From Planctomycetota bacterium (lineage in GTDB: Bacteria > Planctomycetota > PLA2 > JAEUHO01): a stretch of DNA of 64,000 nucleotides. The notes under the pieces were generated by a model. That model did not search any database. It was not told the DNA's origin and saw only the letters and a list, made by a program, of their open reading frames with translations. Of the stretch, positions 33,712 to 42,678 are shown in pieces. The position numbers were made by a program, and so were the translations under genes. How positions within the stretch are numbered: the stretch's first letter is position 1; each line of letters starts with the position of its first letter. The stretch covers positions 62,001-126,000 of the forward strand of contig JANQJW010000066.1 of NCBI GenBank assembly GCA_028281445.1, given 5' to 3'.

Positions 33712-36390
33712 GTGAGCGACTCGTCGAACACACCCGCGCGCACCTCGCCCTGGGAGCTGAACGTTGCGCCGCCGCCCGAGCAGTGGGACGACTGGGTCGA
33801 GCTCGACGGCGACGCCTGGCCCGAGCGCGTCGAGAAGCACTACCGCTGCGTGCCCACGATCTGCTTCAACTGCGAGTCGGCGTGCGGGCTGCTTGCCTAC
33901 GTCGACAAGGAGACGGGTGCGATCCGCAAGTTCGAGGGCAACCCGGTGCATCCGGGTAGTCGCGGCCGCACTTGCGCCAAGGGCCCGGCGACGATCAATC
34001 AGGTCGAGGACACCGAGCGCATCCTGAAGCCCTTGAAGCGCTCGGGCCCGCGCGGCAGCGGGCAGTTCGAGGAGGTCACTTGGGAAGAGGCGCTCGCCGA
34101 CATCGGGGGGCGCATCGCCAAGGCGCTCGACGAGGACCGCCACGACGAGGTGATGTATCACGTCGGGCGCCCAGGCGAAGACCACTTCATCCCGCGCATG
34201 CTGCAGGCCTGGGGCGTCGACGGGCACAACAGCCACACGATGGTCTGCAGCTCGTCAGCGCGTACGGGCTTCGCCTTCTGGTGCGGCGCCGACCGTCCGT
34301 CGCCCGACTACGCGAACGCGAAGTTCATTCTGCTGATCTCCGCGCATCTCGAGACGGGTCACTACTTCAATCCGCACGCGCAGCGGATCATCGACGGCAA
34401 GAACGCAGGTGCACGCATCGGAGTGATCGACACGAGGCTGAGCAACACCTCGGCGCACGCCAACCACTGGGTCTCGACCTGGCCCGGCAGCGAGGCCGCG
34501 CTCCTCCTTGGCGTCGCGCACAACCTGCTCTCGACGAATCGCATCGATCGCGACTTCGTCGAGCGCCACACGAATTGGCAGGAGTACCTCGCGGCGCTGG
34601 ATCCCGAAGGCCCTGGCACGTTCGAGCGCTTCCTCGAACATCTGACACAGCGCTACGCCGAGTACACACCGGCGTTCGTCGCGGAAGAGTGCCGCATCGC
34701 GCCGGAGGTGGTCGAAGCGCTCGCCGACGACATCGCGCGTGCAGGCAACCAGTTCGCAAGCCACCTGTGGCGCAGCGCCGCGGCCGGGCACCTGGGCGGC
34801 TGGCAGATCATGCGATCCTTGATGTTGTTGCACGTACTCACCGGCAGCTTCGGACGTCCGGGCGGCGTGAACCCCAACATCTGGGACAAGTTCGTGCCCA
34901 AGCCGAGCGAGGCGCCGCCGGCCATCCCGCGTTGGAACGAGCTGATCTGGCCCAAGGAGTATCCGCTCGCGCACTACGAGATGAGCGCGCTGCTCCCGCA
35001 TCTCCTCGACGACCAGAAGAAGCGCATCGATGTCTACTTCACACGGGTCTACAACCCGGTCTGGACGAACCCGGACGGCTGCTCGTGGATCGCGATGCTC
35101 GAAGACGAGAGCAAGATCGGGTGCCACGTTGCGCTGACACCGATCTGGTCCGAGACCGCGCAGTGGGCCGACTACGTGCTGCCGATGGGACTCGGCCCCG
35201 AGCGCCACGACATCATGAGCCAGGAGACGCACGCCGGCACGTGGATCGGCTTTCGCCAGCCCGTGCTGCGCGAGCACGCTCGCCTCGAAGGCAGGCCCGT
35301 CGAGCTGACGCGGGATGCCAACCCGGGCGAGGTGTGGGAGGAAGCGGAGTTCTGGATCGCGCTCGCGCACCGGATCGACCCCGATGGCTCGCGCGGAATT
35401 CGCAAGTACTACGAGTCGAAGGAGCGCCCGGGGGAACCCGTATCGGTCGATGAGTACTTCGGCGACATCTTCGAGAACTCCGTACCGGGCCTCCCCGAAG
35501 CCGCCGCGCAGGAAGGCACCGATCCGCTCGGCTACATGCGCAAGTATGGCGCGTTCGCGGTGCCCTACGGCGGCCAGGAACGCTACGAGAAGGACGGGTT
35601 CAAGACGCCGAGCAAGAAGCTGGAGGTCTACTCCGGCACGCTGGCGGAGTGGGGCCATGCCGACGAGGCGGCGCCGGGCTACATCCGCTCGCAAGTTCAC
35701 TGGCGCAACCTCGATGAAGCGAGCGGCGAGATGTGCCTCTTGCCGACCTTCCGGCTGCCGACGCTGATCCACACCCGCTCGGGCAACGCCAAGTGGCTGC
35801 AGGAGATCTCTCATACGAATCCGCTGTGGATGTCGCCTGCGGACGCGAAGCGCATCGGCGTGCAAGCGGGCCACCTCGTGCGCGTGAAGACGCAGATCGG
35901 CTACTTCGTGCCGCGTGTCTGGGTCACCGAGGGCATCCACCCGGGTGTCGTGGCGTGCTCGCATCACGTCGGACGCTGGCGCATGTTCCCGTCCATCGGC
36001 GGTCAGCGGCAGGCGTCGAGCCTCGTCGACCTGGAGCGCGGCGACGGAACGTTCTTCTTCCGACAGAAGGAAGGCGCAACATCGTTCGCGAGCAGCGATC
36101 CGGATAGCGAGCGCATCTGGTGGAAGGAGGTCGGCGTCAACCAGAACCTGACCTTCCCCGTCCAGCCCGACCCCGTCAGCGGCATGCACTGCTGGCATCA
36201 GCGCGTACACGTGGAGCCGGCCGCGTCCGGCGACCGCTTCGGAGACGTCTTCGTCGATCTGGCAAAGGCGCGCGCGGTCTACGAAGAGTGGCTGGCGCTG
36301 ACGAAGCCCGCGGAGGGGCCGCTGCGCCGGCCGCTGTGGCTCAATCGGCCGCTCCACCCCACGGAAGAGGCGTATCAGCTGGGTAGTTGA
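33712..36390 (+). CDS. Molybdopterin oxidoreductase catalytic subunit, no Tat signal seen
   Basis: This 892-residue protein belongs to the DMSO reductase/CISM family. The 4Fe-4S site is C51-x2-C54-x3-C58 ... C88 (CFNCESACG ... RTCAKGP). The likely Mo/W ligand is Cys179 in HTMVCSSSARTG. The C-terminal bis-MGD domain includes LIHTRSGNAKWLQEISHTNP and VACSHHVGRWR. The start is GTG at 33712 behind AGGAG; no twin-arginine motif precedes the FeS domain, so the enzyme may face the cytoplasm. The closest layout is polysulfide/tetrathionate/arsenate reductase-like, but the substrate cannot be assigned. Its last 16 bases overlap the convergent phosphatase gene. Confidence 0.9.
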   Translation: MSDSSNTPARTSPWELNVAPPPEQWDDWVELDGDAWPERVEKHYRCVPTICFNCESACGLLAYVDKETGAIRKFEGNPVHPGSRGRTCAKGPATINQVEDTERILKPLKRSGPRGSGQFEEVTWEEALADIGGRIAKALDEDRHDEVMYHVGRPGEDHFIPRMLQAWGVDGHNSHTMVCSSSARTGFAFWCGADRPSPDYANAKFILLISAHLETGHYFNPHAQRIIDGKNAGARIGVIDTRLSNTSAHANHWVSTWPGSEAALLLGVAHNLLSTNRIDRDFVERHTNWQEYLAALDPEGPGTFERFLEHLTQRYAEYTPAFVAEECRIAPEVVEALADDIARAGNQFASHLWRSAAAGHLGGWQIMRSLMLLHVLTGSFGRPGGVNPNIWDKFVPKPSEAPPAIPRWNELIWPKEYPLAHYEMSALLPHLLDDQKKRIDVYFTRVYNPVWTNPDGCSWIAMLEDESKIGCHVALTPIWSETAQWADYVLPMGLGPERHDIMSQETHAGTWIGFRQPVLREHARLEGRPVELTRDANPGEVWEEAEFWIALAHRIDPDGSRGIRKYYESKERPGEPVSVDEYFGDIFENSVPGLPEAAAQEGTDPLGYMRKYGAFAVPYGGQERYEKDGFKTPSKKLEVYSGTLAEWGHADEAAPGYIRSQVHWRNLDEASGEMCLLPTFRLPTLIHTRSGNAKWLQEISHTNPLWMSPADAKRIGVQAGHLVRVKTQIGYFVPRVWVTEGIHPGVVACSHHVGRWRMFPSIGGQRQASSLVDLERGDGTFFFRQKEGATSFASSDPDSERIWWKEVGVNQNLTFPVQPDPVSGMHCWHQRVHVEPAASGDRFGDVFVDLAKARAVYEEWLALTKPAEGPLRRPLWLNRPLHPTEEAYQLGS

Positions 36391-37637
36391 TGGCGCTTCA
36401 CGACGACTACGGTGGCGTCGTCCTCCCACGCCAGATCGTTTCCGAAGCGCTGCGCCGCGTCGAAGATCGAGTCGACGATCTGTTCCGCCGTTCCATGGGA
36501 GGCAGTCCGCGCTGTTTCGCGCAAGCGGTGCACGTCGAAGAGGTCGCCCGTCGCGTCCTGACGCTCGATGATGCCGTCGGTGTAGAGCACGAGCACCGCG
36601 CCGGGCTCGATCCGTGCGAAGCGGCGGCGAAAGCGCGCATCCGGCTGGGGCCCGAGCACGACGTTGCCCTGCTCGAGCTCCCGCGCGCCGCGTCCATACA
36701 AGAGCAGCGGCGCCGGGTGGCCGGCGTTCACGTAGATCATGTGTCCGTCCGTGTCGAGCTCGCCGTAGAAGGTCGAGACGAACGAGTTGGCTGTGCCCGA
36801 GGCATGGACCACGCGATTGAGCTGTGCGAGCAGGTGCGTCACCTTGGTTTCGGGCCGCGCGCCCATGCGCAAGCCCACCGACACGTCGCGGGCGACGAGT
36901 GCGGCGCCGAGCCCGTGACCGCTCGCGTCGGCAATCGCGACGCCGAGCGTTGTCGGCTCGATCGGAAGGAAGTCGTAGAGGTCGCCGCCCACGTCCTCGG
37001 CCGGTATCGAGCGCGCGGCGATGTCGTAGCCGCGGAGTGAGGGCGATGCCTTCGGGAGCAGCCCACGCTGGATCTCCGCCGCCTCACGGATGGAGTCGCC
37101 CCACCGGTTCTGCAGGATGCGGGCGGACAACACGGAGCGCAGCGTGCGCAGCACGAAGTCCACCGCGGCGGGCTCCGATGCATGCGCGAAGGAGATGAGG
37201 ACGACGTGCCGGAACCTCGGCTCGGCGATCCACAACGCAGCCGCCGGGCGTCGTCCCGTCACGCCGAGGCCACCGGGTGCGAGCGCAGCATCCTGCTCGC
37301 GCGTGTTCACGACGCCTCGCTCCATGATCGCGCGCATCTCCGGGCGCGCGCCATCGAGTGTCTCCGGCGGCGACTGGTCGCGCTCACCGACGTGTTCGAC
37401 AAGATGGAAGCGGTTGCGGTGTGCGCTGTAGAGCCAGATGCCGTGCAGCCCCAGGTCGTCGCGAAACGCGCCGAAGAACTCACGCAGACACCACGCGAGG
37501 AGCCGGCGTCCACCGTGTCGGTCGTCGACCGCCTCGAAGACGCGCTCTAGCAGGCGGTAGAGCGTCTTCGGCTGGCGCAGCAGGACGGCATCACCGCTCT
37601 CGCGCTGGATGGGAGGCTCCGCGCCCGGTCGTCGCAT
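36375..37637 (-). CDS. GAF-like/SpoIIE (PP2C-type) serine phosphatase
   Basis: This 420-residue protein has a GAF-like sensor domain (~residues 20-185) and a C-terminal RsbU/SpoIIE phosphatase domain. Metal-binding motifs are VGGDLYDF, ADASGHGLGAALVA and YTDGIIE, with the final Asp in WEDDATVVVV. Such phosphatases dephosphorylate anti-anti-sigma (STAS) proteins. AGGAG lies about 9 bases before the ATG. A long hairpin (37657-37688) sits in its 5' leader. No partner STAS or anti-sigma gene lies next to it. Confidence 0.93.
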   Translation of the reverse strand: MRRPGAEPPIQRESGDAVLLRQPKTLYRLLERVFEAVDDRHGGRRLLAWCLREFFGAFRDDLGLHGIWLYSAHRNRFHLVEHVGERDQSPPETLDGARPEMRAIMERGVVNTREQDAALAPGGLGVTGRRPAAALWIAEPRFRHVVLISFAHASEPAAVDFVLRTLRSVLSARILQNRWGDSIREAAEIQRGLLPKASPSLRGYDIAARSIPAEDVGGDLYDFLPIEPTTLGVAIADASGHGLGAALVARDVSVGLRMGARPETKVTHLLAQLNRVVHASGTANSFVSTFYGELDTDGHMIYVNAGHPAPLLLYGRGARELEQGNVVLGPQPDARFRRRFARIEPGAVLVLYTDGIIERQDATGDLFDVHRLRETARTASHGTAEQIVDSIFDAAQRFGNDLAWEDDATVVVVKRHQLPS

Positions 37638-37992
37638 GGCCTACTCCTGAAAAGGGGCCCCCGCCGGCCGGGTGGGCTCGGCGGGGGCGAGGCAGCGTTG
37701 CAAAGGGAAGGGCAACATCCAGAAGACGTCGGGGGCGTCTCCTCGCGCGGCATTGAAGCGGTGCCCCGTGAAGCCGTGGTGAACCGGCGGTGAATTCCCC
37801 AGGGGCGTCCCGAGTTTCGGCGAGGTGACGCCCGGGCTGTGTGTCTCGCGCGATACGTGCCTCGCAGACGCCGAGTAATGGAGGGACGGGATCGTCCCGG
37901 GACCACGGTCCGTCGTGGCACAGCGCTTGTTGGATGGCGTGGCGAGCACCACGGACGCCAGCACCACAACCTCACGCCTGGAGTCTCGAACG
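37638..37992. other. 355-base divergent promoter region
   Basis: This spacer separates the leftward phosphatase and rightward HEAT-repeat genes and contains no convincing gene. Its one striking structure is the perfect GC-rich stem at 37657-37688. The rest shows no clear repeat; I could not pick reliable promoter hexamers. Confidence 0.4.
37657..37688. promoter_or_regulatory. GC-rich 10-bp hairpin in the phosphatase leader
   Basis: Arms GCCCCCGCCG (37657-37666) and CGGCGGGGGC (37679-37688) are exact complements with a 12-base loop. In the leftward transcript it lies some 15-20 bases before the ribosome binding site of the SpoIIE-type phosphatase gene, where it could attenuate or modulate translation. 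The role is inferred from position only. Confidence 0.4.
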
Positions 37993-40110
37993 ATGCGCCA
38001 TCGGACCCTCTCGACGCTCACCCTATTGCTTTGCACGTTGCTCTGGCTCGTTCCCGACGCGCACGCGCGCGGCGGCCGCGCGCCTGCTGCGCCCGGCGCC
38101 CCGGGCAAGCCGGTCTCCGACCGGGAGCCCGGCCCCGTGACCACGCCGCCGCAGGGCGGTGGTGGGGGGAACCCGCTTCCTCCGGGCCATGACCCGAATT
38201 GCGGCGCGCCGTTGCCCGGCGAGCCGGCGGATCCGGATCGCAACAACCCCGACCCCCCGCTGCGCGGATCGCAGGGCGGCGGCGGATCCCCGGGCGGTAG
38301 CAGCGGCGCCGGGACGGGCAGCCGCCGCGGCGTGCGCGCGGCGCCCAAGCGCCCGGGTCTCGCGGATTGGAGCTACTGGTACGACGCCAACCGCGAGGAG
38401 TTCGAAGACCTCCGCCGCGCGGCGCTGCTGACCGAGTCCAACCCGCTCTTCGCACTCGGGGGGGTCGGTGGGGATCGCGTCGGGCGCGTGAGCCGTCGGT
38501 TGGACGACCCGTCCGTCCACGCGTTGCGCACTGCCGTCGCGGGCGTGCTGGCCGACGACAGCAAGCACTGGGTCTACACCGAAGGTGCCGCCTACGTGGC
38601 GCTGGGCAAGATCGCGACGGACGCCGCCGAGGTCGAGCGCATCATCAAGGCACTCGCCAAGGAGACCGGAGCGACGCGCTTCGTACGCGAGTCCGCTGCG
38701 CTCGGACTCGGCCAGCTGCGTCGCACGGAGACGCGTCGGCATCTTGCAGGCACCACGCTCGACAGGGCGCGCGCCGCGCTCGAGGCTGCGCTCCGTGATG
38801 ACACCGCCGCGCCGCGTACGCGCGCTTTCGCCGCAGTATCACTCGGACTGCTCAGCGATCAGCCCTCCAGCGACGCGACGGTCGGCCGCAACACGGCCGC
38901 GGTACTGGCGCGGCTGTGGACTACGACCGACCTGCCGGACGACGTACAGGTCGGGATCCTGGTCGCGCTGGGCCTGCATCGGCCCGAGGACATCGGCAGT
39001 CTCGCTCGCCTCTCACTCAAGAGCTGCATGCTGCGCGGCACGTTGGGCTCGCGCGCTTGCTCCGCCCTGATCCGCGCACATGCGGCATTGGCGCTCGCGC
39101 GCATTGGCAGTGAGAGCGACGCACCGGCGTTCGTCGCGTTGCTCGAGGCGAAGCGCGATCGCACGCCGGTGCTCGCGCAGGCCGGCGCGATCGCGGCGGG
39201 CGTCTACGGCAGCCGCTTCGCCTCGATGCGTCCGTCGATTGCCAAGGCACTCTTCGACGCGAAGTCGCGGGTCAAGGACCCCGGCGGCCGCGCCATGGCC
39301 GTCATGGCAGTCGGCCGCTTGATGGCGGCGGACGTTGCCGACGGCTCCGACACGCTGCTGCGTTCGTCGAAGGCCGCGTCCGCGCTGCTGGCAGGTACGC
39401 GCGACGGCAACCCCGATGAGCGCTCGTTCGCCGCCCTGGCCCTCGGCCTGGCCGTGCGCAGCGTCGACGAGCAAGTGGAGAGTGACAAGCAGCAGGACCT
39501 GCGCGTGGAGGCGATCGAGACGCTGCGGAAGGGCTTCGCGGACAAGAGCCTGCACGGCCACGCCCGCGCGGCCTTCGCCACCGCGCTCGGACTCGCCCGC
39601 GACGATCTCAGCCGCGACGTCTTGTTGAAGGCGCTCGCCGACGATGGCAACGATCCCGAGCTGCGCGCGCACAGCGCGCTGGCGCTCGGGTTGATCGGGC
39701 GCGCCCGTGCCGATGTCATCCGTGCGGTTGCCGAAGCGATGAAGGACGCGCGTAGCGACAACCTGCGCACACGTGCCACGACGGCGCTTGGACTTCTCGG
39801 CGGCGGCAAGAAGGAGGACCGCGAGCGCACGATCGACATCCTGATCGAGCAGCTGCGCGCGACGCGCAACCAGTACGTCAAGGGACAGATCGCGATCACG
39901 CTCGCCCGCATCGGCGATGCGCGCGCGGTCAAGCCGCTCGTTGCGATGCTGGAGACGAGTGCGGAGCCGCACCTCAACCGCTCGTTGGCGTGTGCGGCGC
40001 TGGGCCTGCTCGGCGACGAGGAGCGCACGCCCGTGCTCAGCGAAGCGCGTCGCGACAGTCATTACATGAGTGGATCAGGCGTGGTGTTCGATCTGCTCGA
40101 CGTCTTGTGA
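37993..40110 (+). CDS. Secreted HEAT-repeat protein
   Basis: The start at 37993 gives a signal peptide (MRHRTLSTLTLLLCTLLWLV, then PDAHA). About 100 residues of Pro/Gly-rich linker follow. From ~residue 145 to the end the protein is alpha-solenoid: repeated units such as ARAAFATALGLARDD, LRAHSALALGLIGRA and LRTRATTALGLLGGG are PBS-lyase HEAT-like repeats. At 705 residues it is probably a periplasmic scaffold for protein-protein contacts. Planctomycetes often carry such proteins. No catalytic motif is visible. Confidence 0.8.
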   Translation: MRHRTLSTLTLLLCTLLWLVPDAHARGGRAPAAPGAPGKPVSDREPGPVTTPPQGGGGGNPLPPGHDPNCGAPLPGEPADPDRNNPDPPLRGSQGGGGSPGGSSGAGTGSRRGVRAAPKRPGLADWSYWYDANREEFEDLRRAALLTESNPLFALGGVGGDRVGRVSRRLDDPSVHALRTAVAGVLADDSKHWVYTEGAAYVALGKIATDAAEVERIIKALAKETGATRFVRESAALGLGQLRRTETRRHLAGTTLDRARAALEAALRDDTAAPRTRAFAAVSLGLLSDQPSSDATVGRNTAAVLARLWTTTDLPDDVQVGILVALGLHRPEDIGSLARLSLKSCMLRGTLGSRACSALIRAHAALALARIGSESDAPAFVALLEAKRDRTPVLAQAGAIAAGVYGSRFASMRPSIAKALFDAKSRVKDPGGRAMAVMAVGRLMAADVADGSDTLLRSSKAASALLAGTRDGNPDERSFAALALGLAVRSVDEQVESDKQQDLRVEAIETLRKGFADKSLHGHARAAFATALGLARDDLSRDVLLKALADDGNDPELRAHSALALGLIGRARADVIRAVAEAMKDARSDNLRTRATTALGLLGGGKKEDRERTIDILIEQLRATRNQYVKGQIAITLARIGDARAVKPLVAMLETSAEPHLNRSLACAALGLLGDEERTPVLSEARRDSHYMSGSGVVFDLLDVL

Positions 40111-40116
40111 TCCGAA

Positions 40117-40195
40117 GGGAGGGCACAAGGCCCTCCCCTACATGACTCTCTGTGTGCCCATGCAAGGACATGTAGGGACGGGCCTTGTGCCCGTC
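40117..40195. repeat. Paired-hairpin copy (site B) of the dispersed palindromic repeat
   Basis: Two stem-loops face each other: GGGAGGGC-acaag-GCCCTCCC (40117-40137) and GGACGGGC-cttgt-GCCCGTCC (40176-40195). Between them CTACATG (40138-40144) and CATGTAG (40169-40175) form an inner inverted repeat. The loop ACAAG appears in inverted orientation on the right. It lies between two convergent genes and could serve both as terminator. Confidence 0.7.
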
Positions 40196-40198
40196 CGC

Positions 40199-41992
40199 CT
40201 ACTTCCCCTGCTGCGCGCTCCGGCAGGTCGCGCACCAATCGGGCGAGATGTCGAGACCGCTCACGTCGATTTCGACCGGCAGACGCGGCTTCGGGCTGCC
40301 CTGCGGCGCCAGCGCCGGTGCGAGGAACGGGTGCGCCCAGACGACGAGGCCTTGGCCGTGGGTGATGTTGGTGCCGCCCACCGCCTGCCAGTGCATGAGG
40401 TAGCCGCCGCCCGCGCCGGTGCACGAGGGGCAGTTGTCCGTGTCGTCGATCTGATCGTGCGAGCCGTTCTGCTCCTGCGTGTGTGCGAGGCCGAGCAGGT
40501 GGCCGAGCTCGTGCGCGGCGACGAGGCCGATGAACGTCTGCGAGCCGTTGTACTCGCTCATCACGCCCGAGAACTGCGTGCCGTTGCGCTTCGGGCCGCC
40601 GAGCGTCGCCGCGACGCCGAGGATGCCGCCGGCGATGTCGGGTAGCGCCGCCTTGACGAAGAACAGATTGAGGCGGACGTCCGTCGCCGCGGCGCTCAGC
40701 TGCAGCAGCCCGGCGAACTCCGACTGCGTGACGCTGTCGTAGGTGGGGTTATTGACGTCGTAGTAGGTGATGTCGCCGATGATCACGTTGCGCTGGGCGA
40801 GGATGTTCGCCATTGCGGTGAGGATGCCCTGCAGCGTCGTGTTTTCGGTCGCGGTGGCCGCCGAGACGCCGAGCTCGTTCTGCATCTGCTGGCACAGCCA
40901 GACATTGAGGTCCAACGTGCCGCGCTCCTGCGTGTCCGGTGCGGGCCGGCGCTCGATGATGATCTTCACATCCACCGTGGCGCCGCTTCCGGCCCAACGC
41001 AGCAGCTTCAGTTTGTACGTACCGCCGCCGGCGACAAGCTGCAGGTTCGTCCGGTCCGTGTTGGGAATTTGCGCCGTGAAGATCTCGGTCTGCGGACGCC
41101 ACAGGTAGGCGCCTGTGAGATTCTCGTTCTCGTATACGCGCGCCGGTGCGCCGGGCCCTTCCAGCAACCGCAAGCCCACCGTCGTCGCCGAGTTGGCTGT
41201 CGCTTCGATCATGAAGCCGATCGCGTCCGCAGGGACGTCGAAGGTCAGCTCCGGCGTGTCGCCGTTCCCGTCGAACGTTTGCGTGCCGAGGTCGAGCACC
41301 TCCTCGCCGCCGGTCGTCGCCTGCACCGCCACGGTGCGGTCTGCCGGCGTGCCGTTCGTCGTCAGGGTCAGGTCGCCTGACGGTGCCCCCGGATCGGTCG
41401 CCGTGTAGCGAACCGTCAGGTCGCGGGCCTGGCCCGGCTGCACGAAGAACGGGAGTGCCTCGATCAGCGTGTAGTCCGCTGTCGGGAAGGCTGCCGCGCT
41501 GACCTGCACCGTGCTCGCCGTGCTCGCGTTGGTCACAGTGACGGTCATGTCCCTCGTCGTCCCCGGCAGGACGTCGCCGAAGTCCAAGGACGGTGTCGTC
41601 GTGAGGTCGACGACCTCGGCCTCCGCTGTCACCTGCGTGGTCGTGTCGGTTACGTTGCCGCCGGCGTCGAAGATCTTCGCCATGACGGTCTCGGCGATGG
41701 GGCCCGCGCCGAACGGCATGACCGTCACCGTGAAGCCGGCTTCTTCGCCGGGCTGTACGGTGCGCGGCAGGATGCCGGTCAGCACGGAGGCGACACCGCT
41801 GGCGGTGATTTCGCTGACCGCCATCGTGTCGCCCGAGTTGTTCTTCACCGTGAACTGGAACTGCGTCGGATCGGTCGACGAGATCAGGCCGAGGTCGACG
41901 GCTTCGGGCACCTCCGGCAACGCAGGCGCGGTGGAGGCACCGCCACACGAGGCGAGGAGCAGGGCGAGAGCGGTACTCAGGAGACGCTTCAT
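40199..41992 (-). CDS. Metzincin-type metalloprotease lipoprotein with Ig-like and PPC-like domains
   Basis: The start at 41992 gives MKRLLSTALALLLASC, a lipoprotein signal. Residues ~30-240 are two or three Ig-like beta domains of the gene-family type often found in outer-surface proteins (e.g. DFGDVLPGTTRDMTVTVTNAS). A bacterial pre-peptidase-like domain follows (~250-370, ENENLTGAYLWRPQTEIFTAQI). The C-terminal catalytic part has the zinc motif HELGHLLGLAHT (HExxHxxGxxH) and a Met-turn candidate YLMHW. Several Cys near SHDQIDDTDNCPSC may form disulfides. The 597-residue protein probably degrades extracellular protein. Confidence 0.88.
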   Translation of the reverse strand: MKRLLSTALALLLASCGGASTAPALPEVPEAVDLGLISSTDPTQFQFTVKNNSGDTMAVSEITASGVASVLTGILPRTVQPGEEAGFTVTVMPFGAGPIAETVMAKIFDAGGNVTDTTTQVTAEAEVVDLTTTPSLDFGDVLPGTTRDMTVTVTNASTASTVQVSAAAFPTADYTLIEALPFFVQPGQARDLTVRYTATDPGAPSGDLTLTTNGTPADRTVAVQATTGGEEVLDLGTQTFDGNGDTPELTFDVPADAIGFMIEATANSATTVGLRLLEGPGAPARVYENENLTGAYLWRPQTEIFTAQIPNTDRTNLQLVAGGGTYKLKLLRWAGSGATVDVKIIIERRPAPDTQERGTLDLNVWLCQQMQNELGVSAATATENTTLQGILTAMANILAQRNVIIGDITYYDVNNPTYDSVTQSEFAGLLQLSAAATDVRLNLFFVKAALPDIAGGILGVAATLGGPKRNGTQFSGVMSEYNGSQTFIGLVAAHELGHLLGLAHTQEQNGSHDQIDDTDNCPSCTGAGGGYLMHWQAVGGTNITHGQGLVVWAHPFLAPALAPQGSPKPRLPVEIDVSGLDISPDWCATCRSAQQGK

Positions 41993-42096
41993 CGAAGGGC
42001 GGTCCTCGGGCGCGAGATCTCCCAGGTCCGGTGCCACGCCGTATTCTGCCCGAAACCGCGGGACGCGCCAGTCGCCAGGTCCCACGTGGCCCGCTG

Positions 42097-42447
42097 TTAG
42101 GTCTCTCCGAGGCCGCCTGTGTAGTCGTGGGTGATCTCCTCGCCCTTCTTGATGGGGCGTAGGGACCAGAGCTGGTCGCCGAAGAAGGCCGCATTGGGCG
42201 AATCGGCGTGGTTGACGAAGCGGGCCTCGTTCTTGACCTCGTAAGCCTGCCAGCCCTTCTTCTGCTTCTCCCAGATGACGTGCATGCCGTCGTGATCGAC
42301 CCTCTGGTGCTCGACTTCGATGATCACGGTCTCGGCCGGGATCTTGCGCGCCGCGAACAGGCCGCGCCCGTGGATCTTGCTCTTGGCGACGTAGACAGCG
42401 TCGCTCTTCTTGCGGTTCTTCTTCTTGGATTTGCTCTTCGAAGGCAT
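42097..42447 (-). CDS. Small SET-domain protein
   Basis: This 116-residue protein opens with a Lys/Ser-rich segment (SKSKSKKKNRKK), then a SET core: AKSKIHGRGLFAARKIPAETVIIE, ARFVNHADSPNA and PIKKGEEITHDYTG. The NHxxxPN and GEExxxDY motifs are the methyl-donor and catalytic knot of SET methyltransferases; here they read NHADSPN and GEEITHDY. The pre- and post-SET zinc Cys are absent, as in other bacterial SET proteins. It may methylate a Lys-rich substrate. It lies downstream of the tRNA terminator. Confidence 0.88.
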   Translation of the reverse strand: MPSKSKSKKKNRKKSDAVYVAKSKIHGRGLFAARKIPAETVIIEVEHQRVDHDGMHVIWEKQKKGWQAYEVKNEARFVNHADSPNAAFFGDQLWSLRPIKKGEEITHDYTGGLGET

Positions 42448-42482
42448 GGCGCTCCGGGCGGTGGGTGAAAAGGACGGGCGCG

Positions 42483-42525
42483 CAAAAACAACCGCACCCC
42501 GCTGGCGTAAACCAACGGGGTGCGG
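42483..42525 (-). terminator. Intrinsic terminator of tRNA-Gly
   Basis: Read on the minus strand, a 10-bp stem CCGCACCCCG/CGGGGTGCGG (42525-42516 and 42501-42492) is followed by a TTGTTTTTGCG tract (42491-42481). It starts 6 bases after the encoded CCA of the tRNA gene and precedes the SET gene by about 36 bases. This is the clearest intrinsic terminator in the window. Confidence 0.8.
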
Positions 42526-42530
42526 GCATA

Positions 42531-42605
42531 TGGAGCGGCCGATCGGATTTGAACCGACGACAGCGACCTTGGCAAGGTCGTGCTCTACCCCTGAGCTACG
42601 GCCGC
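42531..42605 (-). tRNA. tRNA-Gly (anticodon GCC), CCA encoded
   Basis: Read on the minus strand, the acceptor stem GCGGCCG pairs with CGGCCGC, the D-arm is TAGCTCAGGGGTAGAGCA, the anticodon arm is CGACC-TTGCCAA-GGTCG with anticodon GCC, and the T-arm carries GGTTCAAATCC. The discriminator is U, as expected for tRNA-Gly, and CCA is encoded at 42533-42531. Confidence 0.95.
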
Positions 42606-42678
42606 ATATGTGCCCGAACGATACGTCTGGGCGAGACCTCGTCAAGGGCGAACCCGGGCGCATAGCATCCTTCCGCCC

